A DNA stretch of 64,000 nt, from contig JAOAKE010000001.1 in the NCBI GenBank assembly GCA_026413805.1, positions 31,121 to 95,120 of the forward strand, written 5' to 3'. This DNA is from Microcaldota archaeon (GTDB lineage: Archaea > Micrarchaeota > Micrarchaeia > Anstonellales > Anstonellaceae). Shown in pieces: positions 41,999 through 49,843 of the stretch (its first letter is position 1; each line of letters starts with the position of its first letter). The position numbers and the translations under genes are program-made. The notes beneath the pieces are model-generated. The model searched no databases, had not been told where the DNA came from, and saw only the letters and a list, made by a program, of their open reading frames with translations.

Positions 41999-42844
41999 AT
42001 GTCGTTGAAAGAAAAAACGATAAAGCTTGATTTCTCCATCCCAATTTTTTTCAAGGGAAGCTGGCCCCCAGACACCTCTTTGCTTGCAGCAGCTGGCTTT
42101 GACTCAATCTCAATATCTTCCCGAGCCTTAAAGATAACTAAAGTGCATGGCACTGATTTGGTTGGCACCCCGAACAACATGACTCAAATAACCATACAAA
42201 AAGGCAGCGCCACAATCACCATTCTCGCCCCAAGCCAAACTGATGAAGAAGCTGCCAAGATGAGAGCAATACTTATTTTTCTGCGAGTGGCTCGTCTCAT
42301 CCCAGGCTTATCTGCCGAATTGTCCAAAGTCTCAGAACTTATCCTGCCTTCGCTCGAGGTGGCAAATTCCATCTTTTCTTCTTCTTATGATTCGCTTTTG
42401 AAAAGGCATAAAGACTTGGAAGAGCTGTTTTATGAGGAGCAGAAAAAGAACAAGCAGCTTGCAAAAATGTCTGAGGAGCTTGCAGCTTCCAACCTTGACC
42501 TTGAAAAGCAAGTCGGGGAGCTAAAGGAGTGGCGGCGCAGGCTCGAAACACTGCCTGATGAAGCCCTCTGCGAGCTGGTGCTGGATTGGGTCAACACCCA
42601 TAGGGGCACATTCAGCCTGCCAAGCTTCTCCAAAGCCACGGGGGTACCGCCTGCAAGGGCAGAAGAAGGGCTTGAAATGCTTCTTAAAAAAGGCGTCCTT
42701 CGCCGTCTGAAAAGCGGGTTTGCCCAAGAGTCTTCCCTTGCTGAAAGGCAGTTTGAAGTGAAAGGCCTCTTGCCAGGGAGGGCAAAAGATTCAATCTATC
42801 GCTGGCTGCGCAACACCTTCTCTTCATCTATCAAAAACAAGTAG
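41999..42844 (+). CDS. Unknown partner of the HerA/VirB4-like ATPase, coiled-coil plus winged helix
   Basis: The 281-residue protein has an N-terminal strand-rich domain (about 1-85), a helical stretch (about 85-130) and a coiled coil (about 135-180). A C-terminal helical part then resembles a winged helix (about 190-245: LVLDWVNTHRG, LPSFSKATGVP, AEEGLEMLLKKGVLRRL). It is tightly coupled to the ATPase gene (9-bp gap), so it probably works with it. The winged helix suggests DNA or protein binding. No family name is recognised. The last 49 bp overlap the convergent membrane-protein gene. Confidence 0.72.
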   Translation: MSLKEKTIKLDFSIPIFFKGSWPPDTSLLAAAGFDSISISSRALKITKVHGTDLVGTPNNMTQITIQKGSATITILAPSQTDEEAAKMRAILIFLRVARLIPGLSAELSKVSELILPSLEVANSIFSSSYDSLLKRHKDLEELFYEEQKKNKQLAKMSEELAASNLDLEKQVGELKEWRRRLETLPDEALCELVLDWVNTHRGTFSLPSFSKATGVPPARAEEGLEMLLKKGVLRRLKSGFAQESSLAERQFEVKGLLPGRAKDSIYRWLRNTFSSSIKNK

Positions 42845-45162
42845 CAGCCAGCGGCAGCCACTAAGCCAAAGGCAACAAGAAGCACAACATGCCATCCTAT
42901 CGCAGGCTCTGCCGTTATTTCAAATTCCCCCTGGCCAATCCCACTTATTTTTGAAAGAGAAGTTTTTTCGTCTTTTATTATTTCACAAGTGCCCTTCTTG
43001 TTCGTGCATTTGGAGTTAAGAAGGGCATAATTGCAAAGAAAGATAGTGCAGTTATCCTTTTCACATCTCCCCTTTAGCCAAGCCTTGCCATACCAAATGC
43101 GATATGACTCCACTTTTGCATCCTCAGAGTAATAGCCAACAGGGGCTATTGAAGGCATATCTTTTAGTGCAAAGAGCCTGCCTGCGCCAGAGGAAACAAT
43201 TTCTATAAACCGCCCGTCATTTTTAATTTCCAGGTATTCTTCATACCTAGTCTTTTCATCCGGTTCATATGAAAGCTTGTTATTTCCTAGTATAACATAC
43301 TTGCTGTTGCGCTCTTTCATGTTTTCGTAAAGAGAGTTGGCATCTACGTACCATTGATGGCCGATGAACGAGGGCCATAAGCTGCTTATCGGGTAATGAG
43401 ACACTAAATTATATGGGATAAAGGCAACATAGCCATCTTTTGCTGTAGCCCTGACTTCTTCTAAAAATTCCCATTCTATTGCGAAGCCAACATCGTCTGC
43501 CAAATTCCTATAGATGAGTGCCTGCCTTTCAAAGACGCCTGCACAATGTATAGCAGTGGGGATAGAAAGAAGAACCACTGCGCCCAAGACAGTAATGTCA
43601 TCCAGCTTAGAGCTTTTTTTAAATGAAGCTATGCACCGTTTTCCATAATCATATAGCCGCTGCATGCCCATGCCTGCAACAAAAAACATTGGCAAGAAAA
43701 AAGAGGGAAAGTACCTCAACCCATCCAAAAAGTCAAAGTAGTCATTTGCCTGCGGGCTGGTGGCAATTGCCAATATAATTAACGCCTTCGAGGCAAGCAA
43801 GGCAGGAAAAAGCAGCTTCTGTTTCCATATGGCATAGCCACCCAAAATAATCAAAATAGGCAGCACAAGTGTTCCCACTTGCAGCAGGGCGACAAGAGGC
43901 TGGTGCCAATCTGAAATAGACACCCCTCCAAGCTGTGCAGGAGGCAAAGTCAAAAGGTTCTCCCAGACAAACAAGGCATAGCCTACAGACAATGACAAGC
44001 AGGCAAAAGCCAAAACAACCACTCTCTTTCGCAACCTACCTTCCAAAAATGCTGCTAAAAAAAGGACAAGGAGCATCACAAGTAGTGGGAAAAAAATCTT
44101 TGGATGGCACAACAAGGCAGCTGCAAAAACAAAGGCTGCCAGCAGAAATCTCGCTTTCTTTTTTTCAAAGACAAATTCGTATGCAAAATAGAAAAAAAGC
44201 AAAGTAAGGTACGTTGCAAGGGTTCGCGGCAGCATGCCATACTTAAACAAGTCTGGCCAGCCGCCAACCAACAGCCCGCTACTTGGTATGAAAAGGTAGA
44301 TAAGCGAGCTAAAGACAAACACAGCTTCCCTGCCAGCTGGAATCTTTCTTGAAAACAGGTAAAAGAGGGCTATTGGGGCAAAAAACAAGATTATTGCATA
44401 CACCTTGAATGCATATTGGGGCGTTATCCCAAAAACAGCGCTCATTAAGGCAGCTGGAAGCACGCTGGCAAATGAATATATAGCAACGGGCCAAGCCCCC
44501 TCTTTGAGATGATCAACAAGAATAGCGGTTCTGTCCAGATGGGCTGGTGCATCAGTGCCGTAAAAAGAGGAGGGCATCTTTTCATTATAAACAGGCTTCC
44601 AGCTTGGCGAGAGATAGAGGCCCAAAAGGGGAGTTGCCTGGCTTATTCTTCTCGGGCGGAAGAATCCCTCCAGCTTCCCCCAATCATCTTTTTTCTCAGC
44701 TTCAGCTTCTTTTTTGCCTATTTCAGCAAATAAATCCAGCTCTCCCTCTATTTTCAAATCTACTTTATATCTGCTCTCATTGCAAGGAGCGCAGATAGCC
44801 ACGCCATTTATTTCAAGGTAATCTAGCCTCAGCTCTCCTTCACTTAAGCCAATTTCAACTTGGTCTACCTTGCCCTGACCTAAAAAAGAGGAATTTACTT
44901 GATAGCCATCAACGTTCATTACAGGAATAACTAGTCGATTATACGCTGCAAATGAATCAAAAGAAGCATTTACAACTTGTCCATCCTCCTCATATGTCCC
45001 AAAAGAAAGGGCCTTTTGGTAATGAAACTCGGGCTCTAAAATCCCTATTCTTAATGCAATAATGATGCAAGTGATTGCAACCAGAAGAAAAGGAACCCTG
45101 TCTTTTAACCGAAGCACCCCACAGCAAAAGGAAGGCCTTTCTTTCCGAGCAGTTTTCCCCAT
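42796..45162 (-). CDS. Large polytopic membrane protein, GT-C glycosyltransferase-like
   Basis: The 788-residue protein begins with a membrane helix (about 23-43), then a strand-rich outside domain (about 45-215) with N-glycosylation sites. Some 11-12 further membrane helices (about 225-560), a soluble C-terminal domain and a last helix near 755-775 follow. After the first outside domain an acidic stretch YGTDAPAHLDRT lies where GT-C glycosyltransferases have their catalytic Asp before the next helix. This favours a lipid-linked sugar transferase, though the oligosaccharyltransferase WWDYG motif is absent. It lies 15 bp after topA on the same strand. Its 3' end overlaps the ATPase-partner gene. 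Confidence 0.7.
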   Translation of the reverse strand: MGKTARKERPSFCCGVLRLKDRVPFLLVAITCIIIALRIGILEPEFHYQKALSFGTYEEDGQVVNASFDSFAAYNRLVIPVMNVDGYQVNSSFLGQGKVDQVEIGLSEGELRLDYLEINGVAICAPCNESRYKVDLKIEGELDLFAEIGKKEAEAEKKDDWGKLEGFFRPRRISQATPLLGLYLSPSWKPVYNEKMPSSFYGTDAPAHLDRTAILVDHLKEGAWPVAIYSFASVLPAALMSAVFGITPQYAFKVYAIILFFAPIALFYLFSRKIPAGREAVFVFSSLIYLFIPSSGLLVGGWPDLFKYGMLPRTLATYLTLLFFYFAYEFVFEKKKARFLLAAFVFAAALLCHPKIFFPLLVMLLVLFLAAFLEGRLRKRVVVLAFACLSLSVGYALFVWENLLTLPPAQLGGVSISDWHQPLVALLQVGTLVLPILIILGGYAIWKQKLLFPALLASKALIILAIATSPQANDYFDFLDGLRYFPSFFLPMFFVAGMGMQRLYDYGKRCIASFKKSSKLDDITVLGAVVLLSIPTAIHCAGVFERQALIYRNLADDVGFAIEWEFLEEVRATAKDGYVAFIPYNLVSHYPISSLWPSFIGHQWYVDANSLYENMKERNSKYVILGNNKLSYEPDEKTRYEEYLEIKNDGRFIEIVSSGAGRLFALKDMPSIAPVGYYSEDAKVESYRIWYGKAWLKGRCEKDNCTIFLCNYALLNSKCTNKKGTCEIIKDEKTSLSKISGIGQGEFEITAEPAIGWHVVLLVAFGLVAAAGCYLFLIDEEKVLRSQR

Positions 45163-45177
45163 TTTGCCATCCCCTTT

Positions 45178-47262
45178 TCATTCCCGTTTCCCTTTTTTTG
45201 CTGCGGTTTTAGCCTTTTTTTCACCATTATCTGCAGTGTTTTTTGACCAGCCTTTTTTGGTTTCACACGATGGCTCAAGGCACATTTCAAAGGTTTTTTT
45301 TCCTTTTCGGGTTACCCTAATTACAGGCGTGCTACAACTTGGGCAATTTTTTTCCAGCCATTTTATCTTTGCATTTTGGGGAAGGGGGTATGTCGCAGTG
45401 CATTCAGGATAGCTGCTGCAACCCACAAACTGCTTTCCAAGCTTAGAGCGGATTACTCGCAGCTCTCCCTTGCCGCATTTCTTGCATGGCCCCAGCAGCG
45501 AATCTCCCATTTCCTTTTTCTTCAATCCTGAAAGAAGGTCCAGCCCGACATCTTTTTCCTTTCCTTCAAACTTAGACAATATTTTCTCAAGCATCCTCTT
45601 GCCGTCCTCAATTGCCTTCTTTTCGTTTTCGCCATCCTGGATTTTTTCCATCTCTTCCTCCAAGTTCCTCGTTAGTTTTTCATCAAGTATTTCGGGAGCG
45701 ATTTTTGAAAGGGCATCGTATACTGCCATCCCAAAAGGCGTGACCTTTATGCTTGCGCCCTCAGCATATCCTCTCTTGAAAAGTGTTTCAACCACCACAG
45801 CACGGGTAGCCTTGGTGCCAAGCCCAAGCCTCTCAAGTTCGCTGACAAGCGAGGCAGGCGTGTACCTTTTTGGAGGCTGCGTCTTTTTCTCCTGCATTTT
45901 GAACGATGAAAGCCGAACCGCCTCTCCCTCACTGAATTGAGGAAGGCTAACCTCTTCCAACTTTACATAAGGCCCATATATGTCCAGCCATCCCTGCTTT
46001 ACCGTGCGGTTTCCTGCAGCAGAATACGTCTCAGTGCCCGAAAGCACTACTACCTTTTGCGCCTCGCGTACAGCCGCCTCTCCAAAGCAAGAAAGAAATC
46101 TCCTAACGATCAAATCATAAAGCCTCATTTCCCTTTCGCTCATTTTTCGGTATATCCCGGTCGGGTGTATCGCAGGATGAGCCGGGTCTTCTTTCTTGCC
46201 CTCAACAGGAACAGTTCGCCCTGCTGCCAGCAGCCCACTTGATAGCTGTGCATAGGGCGGAATCTTTGAGACTGCTTCAATTATTTTCTTTAAGTTGAGC
46301 TTTGGCGGGAGCTTCTGTGAGCTCGTCCTCGGGTAAGATATCATTGACGCCTCGTATAGAGATTGGGCAAGCTCCAGAGTCAAGGCAGGCGCAAAGCCAA
46401 AAACCCTATATGCCTCAACTTGAAGGGAAGTCAAGTCAAATGGAGGCGGGGCAGGCTGCAGGTATTCTTTGCGGTCTATCTTCTGGACAGTTCCTTGCGG
46501 GGCAGACGATGCAAGCGCCTTTTGTGCCTCTTCTCTTTTTGCAAACCTGCCATGTGTGTGGAGCAGAGTAATGCCCTTTGCAACGCAAGAAACTTCCCAA
46601 TAGGGCTGGGGCACAAACGAGCCAATTTCTTTCTCTTTGCGCGCAAGTATGGCAAGCGCAGGGCCTTGCACCCTTCCGATGCTCATGATTTGATGCTTTC
46701 CAGCGCTTCTTATAGAAGACATAAGGGCGCGGGAAAGGTTTATGCCATAAAACCAATCCAAAATGTGCCTTGCCTCTCCTGCAAGGGCGTTTGGCAAGTC
46801 AAGCTCTCCCCTTTCTATGTAAGCATTTTCCAGCTCATCCGGGGTAAGAGTTGAAAACTTCATGCGCTTGCCGTCGTTTGAGCCGCAGGCAAACCTTATC
46901 ACATTATACCCTATCAGGCTTCCCTCTATGTCAAAGTCGCAAGCACTTATGAATTCATCAGCATTCTTGGAGAGGCTTTTTATTGCATCAAGGTAGTTTT
47001 TTGCATAATCAGCATCTTTTTCTACTTCATAGACAGGCGCCCATTCCACTGAAAAAACAGGCCATTGGCGCTCTTCTTCAGATACTGCCTGCCTTAGGGT
47101 ATAGAGGTGGCCGACCGCTGAAACTACGGCTATTTTTTCGCCTTGGCGCTCTACTTCATAATACGGGACATTATGAAGGATTTTTTTAGTGGCCTTGCCA
47201 GCTCCAATTGCAAAAGCTATTTTTTCAGCCACCTTTGGCTTTTCGCAGATTACAAGCTTCAT
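45178..47262 (-). CDS. topA: DNA topoisomerase I, type IA
   Basis: TopA relaxes negatively supercoiled DNA by single-strand passage. The protein of about 694 residues has the Toprim N-terminus (KLVICEKPKVAEKIA) and the acidic CDFDIEGSLIGY. The active-site Tyr lies in SMISYPRTSSQKL. Two or more C-terminal zinc fingers with CKKCGKGELRV, CSSYPEC and CPSCSTP follow. The spacing and order are those of archaeal TopA. The ATG at 47262 is favoured because a TTTTAATTTA element (47290-47299) would start transcription a few bases before it; an ATG at 47277 is possible. The GT-C-like gene follows in the same transcript. Confidence 0.95.
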   Translation of the reverse strand: MKLVICEKPKVAEKIAFAIGAGKATKKILHNVPYYEVERQGEKIAVVSAVGHLYTLRQAVSEEERQWPVFSVEWAPVYEVEKDADYAKNYLDAIKSLSKNADEFISACDFDIEGSLIGYNVIRFACGSNDGKRMKFSTLTPDELENAYIERGELDLPNALAGEARHILDWFYGINLSRALMSSIRSAGKHQIMSIGRVQGPALAILARKEKEIGSFVPQPYWEVSCVAKGITLLHTHGRFAKREEAQKALASSAPQGTVQKIDRKEYLQPAPPPFDLTSLQVEAYRVFGFAPALTLELAQSLYEASMISYPRTSSQKLPPKLNLKKIIEAVSKIPPYAQLSSGLLAAGRTVPVEGKKEDPAHPAIHPTGIYRKMSEREMRLYDLIVRRFLSCFGEAAVREAQKVVVLSGTETYSAAGNRTVKQGWLDIYGPYVKLEEVSLPQFSEGEAVRLSSFKMQEKKTQPPKRYTPASLVSELERLGLGTKATRAVVVETLFKRGYAEGASIKVTPFGMAVYDALSKIAPEILDEKLTRNLEEEMEKIQDGENEKKAIEDGKRMLEKILSKFEGKEKDVGLDLLSGLKKKEMGDSLLGPCKKCGKGELRVIRSKLGKQFVGCSSYPECTATYPLPQNAKIKWLEKNCPSCSTPVIRVTRKGKKTFEMCLEPSCETKKGWSKNTADNGEKKAKTAAKKGKRE

Positions 47263-47319
47263 GCTCTCGCTTTTCATGTGAGAGGTTAATAAATTAAAAA
47301 GATGTTGCGAGGAGGCTGC

Positions 47320-47420
47320 AGGGCAATCTGCTATTGCAGTTGCCTATTGAGCGGCGGCTGCCAATTGGCTGCGCTGCCTTTGCTGCAATTTGCAACAGCC
47401 TGCTGCAGGCTGCCTGCAAG
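47320..47420. other. Highly structured intergenic region before the prepilin genes
   Basis: About 100 bp hold successive inverted repeats. GGCAA-T-CTGC/GCAG-TTGCC lies at 47322-47344, and GGCGGC/GCTGCC encloses the palindrome GCCAATTGGC (47360-47369). The perfect 7-bp hairpin CAGCCTG/CAGGCTG (47396-47412) overlaps the alternative hairpin GCAGGC/GCCTGC (47405-47417). A T6 run follows. The last two structures exclude each other, as in attenuators. It lies between topA and the prepilins and may be a regulatory leader or a small RNA. Confidence 0.5.
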
Positions 47421-47462
47421 GTTTTTTATCATTCTGTTGCATATCTTTAATCGGTGGGGGGA

Positions 47463-47705
47463 ATGAAGGCACAAATTTCTGTAGAAGCCCTAATCGTGCT
47501 TGCCGTTTTGCTAGGCGTGGCTCTCCTTCTTGCCTCAGTAATGTTTCGCAGCGCAGGGAGTGCTGCTGAAAGAATTGAAAAGAAAGCCAACGAAACATTC
47601 TCCGTGGTTGAAGGGGGCGGTAAGGCAAAGGCAGGCGGCTATTGCCGCTCTGATGCTGATTGCGAATCATTTAGCTGCGATACTTACTCTAACCGATGCA
47701 ACTGA
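47463..47705 (+). CDS. Prepilin with class III signal peptide and Cys-rich end
   Basis: The 80-residue protein starts with a typical archaeal class III signal, KAQISVEALIVLAVLLG. Cleavage is expected before Gln, followed by the Ser/Glu and a hydrophobic helix that packs in the filament. After the helix there is a short linker. The Cys-rich end reads GYCRSDADCESFSC and then NRCN, of the CxxDxDC type also seen in the surface protein at 34-35 kb. GGTGGGGGGA precedes ATG 47463. It should be processed by the A24 peptidase at 12.8-13.7 kb. A second prepilin follows immediately. Confidence 0.85.
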   Translation: MKAQISVEALIVLAVLLGVALLLASVMFRSAGSAAERIEKKANETFSVVEGGGKAKAGGYCRSDADCESFSCDTYSNRCN

Positions 47706-48092
47706 GTGATTGCCTTGGCAAAAGGGCAGCTTTCAACTGAACTGCTGGTAGTATTTTTGGTTTTCCTCGCCCTTCTCGGGCTCTCACTTGCAGCAATAGA
47801 CCGAACTCTACGGGTTTCACAGCAAAAGATAAGCCAAGCAAAATTTGATTCTGCCTTTGCAGATTTCTACTCCAAGCTTGAGTCAGCCTGCAGCCTCGGG
47901 GAAGGGAATGTTCGCCATTTTGCAGTTGAGGGGGGCAAGGCATCGGTTTCTGCAAGCGGCACAGGCTTTACTCTTTCTCTCTTTGGCATTTCAAAAAGCG
48001 GCTCCTCTTCCTGCGAGATAGAGATAGCTGACGAAGCCCCATCAGAAACCTTTACAATATCCAATAAAGAAGGCAAGCTGGTAATTTCATAA
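47706..48092 (+). CDS. Second prepilin-like protein with class III signal peptide
   Basis: The 128-residue protein has the class III signal AKGQLSTELLVVFLVFLALLG, with predicted cleavage between Gly and Gln. A C-terminal domain of about 90 residues rich in Ser/Gly strands, with one close Cys (CEIEI) and one at CSLG, follows. It starts with GTG directly after the stop of the first prepilin; a TTG nine bases later is possible. The two are translationally coupled and probably subunits of one filament. Confidence 0.83.
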   Translation: MIALAKGQLSTELLVVFLVFLALLGLSLAAIDRTLRVSQQKISQAKFDSAFADFYSKLESACSLGEGNVRHFAVEGGKASVSASGTGFTLSLFGISKSGSSSCEIEIADEAPSETFTISNKEGKLVIS

Positions 48093-48097
48093 TCTGC

Positions 48098-48691
48098 CTA
48101 CAGCCCCCTCAGCTTCTCATCCATGAATCTCTTGATGTCATCCCCAACCAGCCAGGTTTGGACTCCTGCCCTGCTGCCTGCCAGCCTGTCCTCTTCATTG
48201 TCGCCTATAAAGATGGCTTGCCCCGGAGTTATTCTCAGCCTTTCGCAAGCAATTTTAAGCATGGTCGGGTCTGGCTTTGGGGGCGCATCAGCGCTTGTTA
48301 TGACAGCTGAAAAATAATGCCTGATGCCGAGCCTCTCCAAAACCATGTTGGCGCTTGCCCTTCTATTGGTTGCAACTGCCAGCAGGTATCTTTTAGAAAG
48401 AGAAGGGACAGCCTCCACCACAGGAAGGGGGGAAATGAGGTGCAGGTTTTCGGCAGTGAGCTGTGAAAGGCGGGCCAACATCTGCCTAAGCAGGGCACCG
48501 TTTCCCTTTAACTCTGGGGCAAGGGCGAGCAGAACTGTTTCTGCGCTGTGCGCAGACGACATCTTTTCTATCTTTTCGTCAGGGACTACAAAGCCAAACT
48601 CCCTCATAAGCTCGCGTGTATTGTGGACCACTGCCCTGCGCGAGTCAGCAAGCACCCCATCAATGTCAAATATTATCGCCTTTATTGCCAT
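48098..48691 (-). CDS. HAD-superfamily phosphatase, phosphoglycolate phosphatase-like
   Basis: The 197-residue HAD hydrolase has motif I FDIDGVLADS (nucleophile Asp10 region), an alpha-helical cap (about 20-85), motif II ATNRR, the KPDPTM Lys and motif IV GDNEED. The set fits small-cap phosphatases such as phosphoglycolate phosphatase, but the substrate cannot be fixed. It overlaps the preceding taw1 gene by 10 bp on the same strand and is surely co-transcribed. Its 3' end faces the second prepilin. Confidence 0.9.
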   Translation of the reverse strand: MAIKAIIFDIDGVLADSRRAVVHNTRELMREFGFVVPDEKIEKMSSAHSAETVLLALAPELKGNGALLRQMLARLSQLTAENLHLISPLPVVEAVPSLSKRYLLAVATNRRASANMVLERLGIRHYFSAVITSADAPPKPDPTMLKIACERLRITPGQAIFIGDNEEDRLAGSRAGVQTWLVGDDIKRFMDEKLRGL

Positions 48692-49728
48692 TCAATCAGC
48701 CTTTTCTGTTCAGCCTCATAGTCCCTGCACAAAAGCACCACCCTTGAGGCAGGATGCCTCTCGCTTACAAGATAGCCGGTCTTTTCTGCAAGCCAGGCAG
48801 CAACCTTTTCTATTTCCTCCATTTTTAGCATGCTGTCCAATGATAGGCCCCTGCCTTGCATTCTTGCGCCACCTACAAAAACCATGCTTTTTACCTCCAC
48901 ATATTGCGGCCGGGCAAGCCCGATCTGCTTTGCATAGCCTTGCAGGTTGGCATCATTTGCCCCTCGCGCAAGAGTCATGCGCAGCACAGTCCTGGTTTTC
49001 TTCCCAAGCGCAGGCATGAGCCGCAGCATCTTGAGGTATTTTTCCCACAACAAAGGCGAGGCAGGCCTTATTGCTTTTCTATAAGTCTCCTCGTCGCTTG
49101 CCACCATTGAAACGTAGAATTGTGTCGGGAAAGTTTCCCATTTCTCTACCCTCTCCGGAAATGTTCCATTCGTCACCAAGAACGTTGTCATGTTCCGCCT
49201 GTGGAATTCCCTAACAAGCCCTTCCAGATAGGGATACATCATCGGCTCACCTGTAAGGGAAATCGCAGCGTGCTTGGGATTCATGGCCTGCTGGTACAGT
49301 TCCTTTGGCACCCCTCGGCTTCCCCCAAAGCCTGAGATAATCTCCTTTTGCGCTTTAATAAGCCCTTCAGCAATTTCCTCGGGGCTGTCCCACCTAAATT
49401 GCCCATCGGGAATTTCGGCAAACTGCACTTTTCTGTCAGGTATGAACCTCCAGCAGAAAACGCATGCATGGTTGCAAAACAAAAGGGAAGGGGTGCATTG
49501 GAGGCATCGGTGCGAGGCAATCCCATAAAACTTGTTTTTGTAGCACCCTGCCCTCCTTTTTAGCATCTCCCCTGCCCATTTGCACAGCTTGGCAGCAGAG
49601 TGCTCTCCTGCAAGGTGGTACTTCTGCCTGATGAGAAGCTTTAGCAGACTGTCGGGGATGGACTTGTTTAAAGCCCTGACCCTCGCATAGTACTTGCTCT
49701 CCTCCAAATCCTTTCTGCGGCGCGCCAT
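48682..49728 (-). CDS. taw1: Taw1, tRNA 4-demethylwyosine synthase
   Basis: Taw1 (TYW1) converts m1G37 of tRNA-Phe into the tricyclic 4-demethylwyosine with pyruvate and radical SAM chemistry. The 348-residue protein has the radical SAM triad in CNHACVFCWR and further upstream cysteines (CYKN, CLQC) that fit the second iron-sulfur cluster. It also has SLTGEPMMYPYL and the SMVASDEETYRKAIRP segment typical of the family. An extra flavodoxin domain is absent, as is normal in Archaea. The ATG at 49728 lies 27 bp from a TTATAAAA box, giving a leaderless mRNA. Confidence 0.95.
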   Translation of the reverse strand: MARRRKDLEESKYYARVRALNKSIPDSLLKLLIRQKYHLAGEHSAAKLCKWAGEMLKRRAGCYKNKFYGIASHRCLQCTPSLLFCNHACVFCWRFIPDRKVQFAEIPDGQFRWDSPEEIAEGLIKAQKEIISGFGGSRGVPKELYQQAMNPKHAAISLTGEPMMYPYLEGLVREFHRRNMTTFLVTNGTFPERVEKWETFPTQFYVSMVASDEETYRKAIRPASPLLWEKYLKMLRLMPALGKKTRTVLRMTLARGANDANLQGYAKQIGLARPQYVEVKSMVFVGGARMQGRGLSLDSMLKMEEIEKVAAWLAEKTGYLVSERHPASRVVLLCRDYEAEQKRLIEWQ

Positions 49729-49751
49729 CGCATGTTCTTCTCATGCTCTCG

Positions 49752-49759
49752 TTATAAAA
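49752..49759. promoter_or_regulatory. Shared TATA box, taw1 and endA
   Basis: TTATAAAA is centred 27 bp before the taw1 ATG on the minus strand. In the other direction it would start transcription near 49782, about 60 bp before the preferred endA ATG. Confidence 0.5.
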
Positions 49760-49843
49760 ACCCTTACATTTGAACAGGATAGGCCAAGACTGATGCTTTC
49801 TCAGGCAATTTTTGGAAGGTTTCGCCTGCGAAGGGGTGATAAA

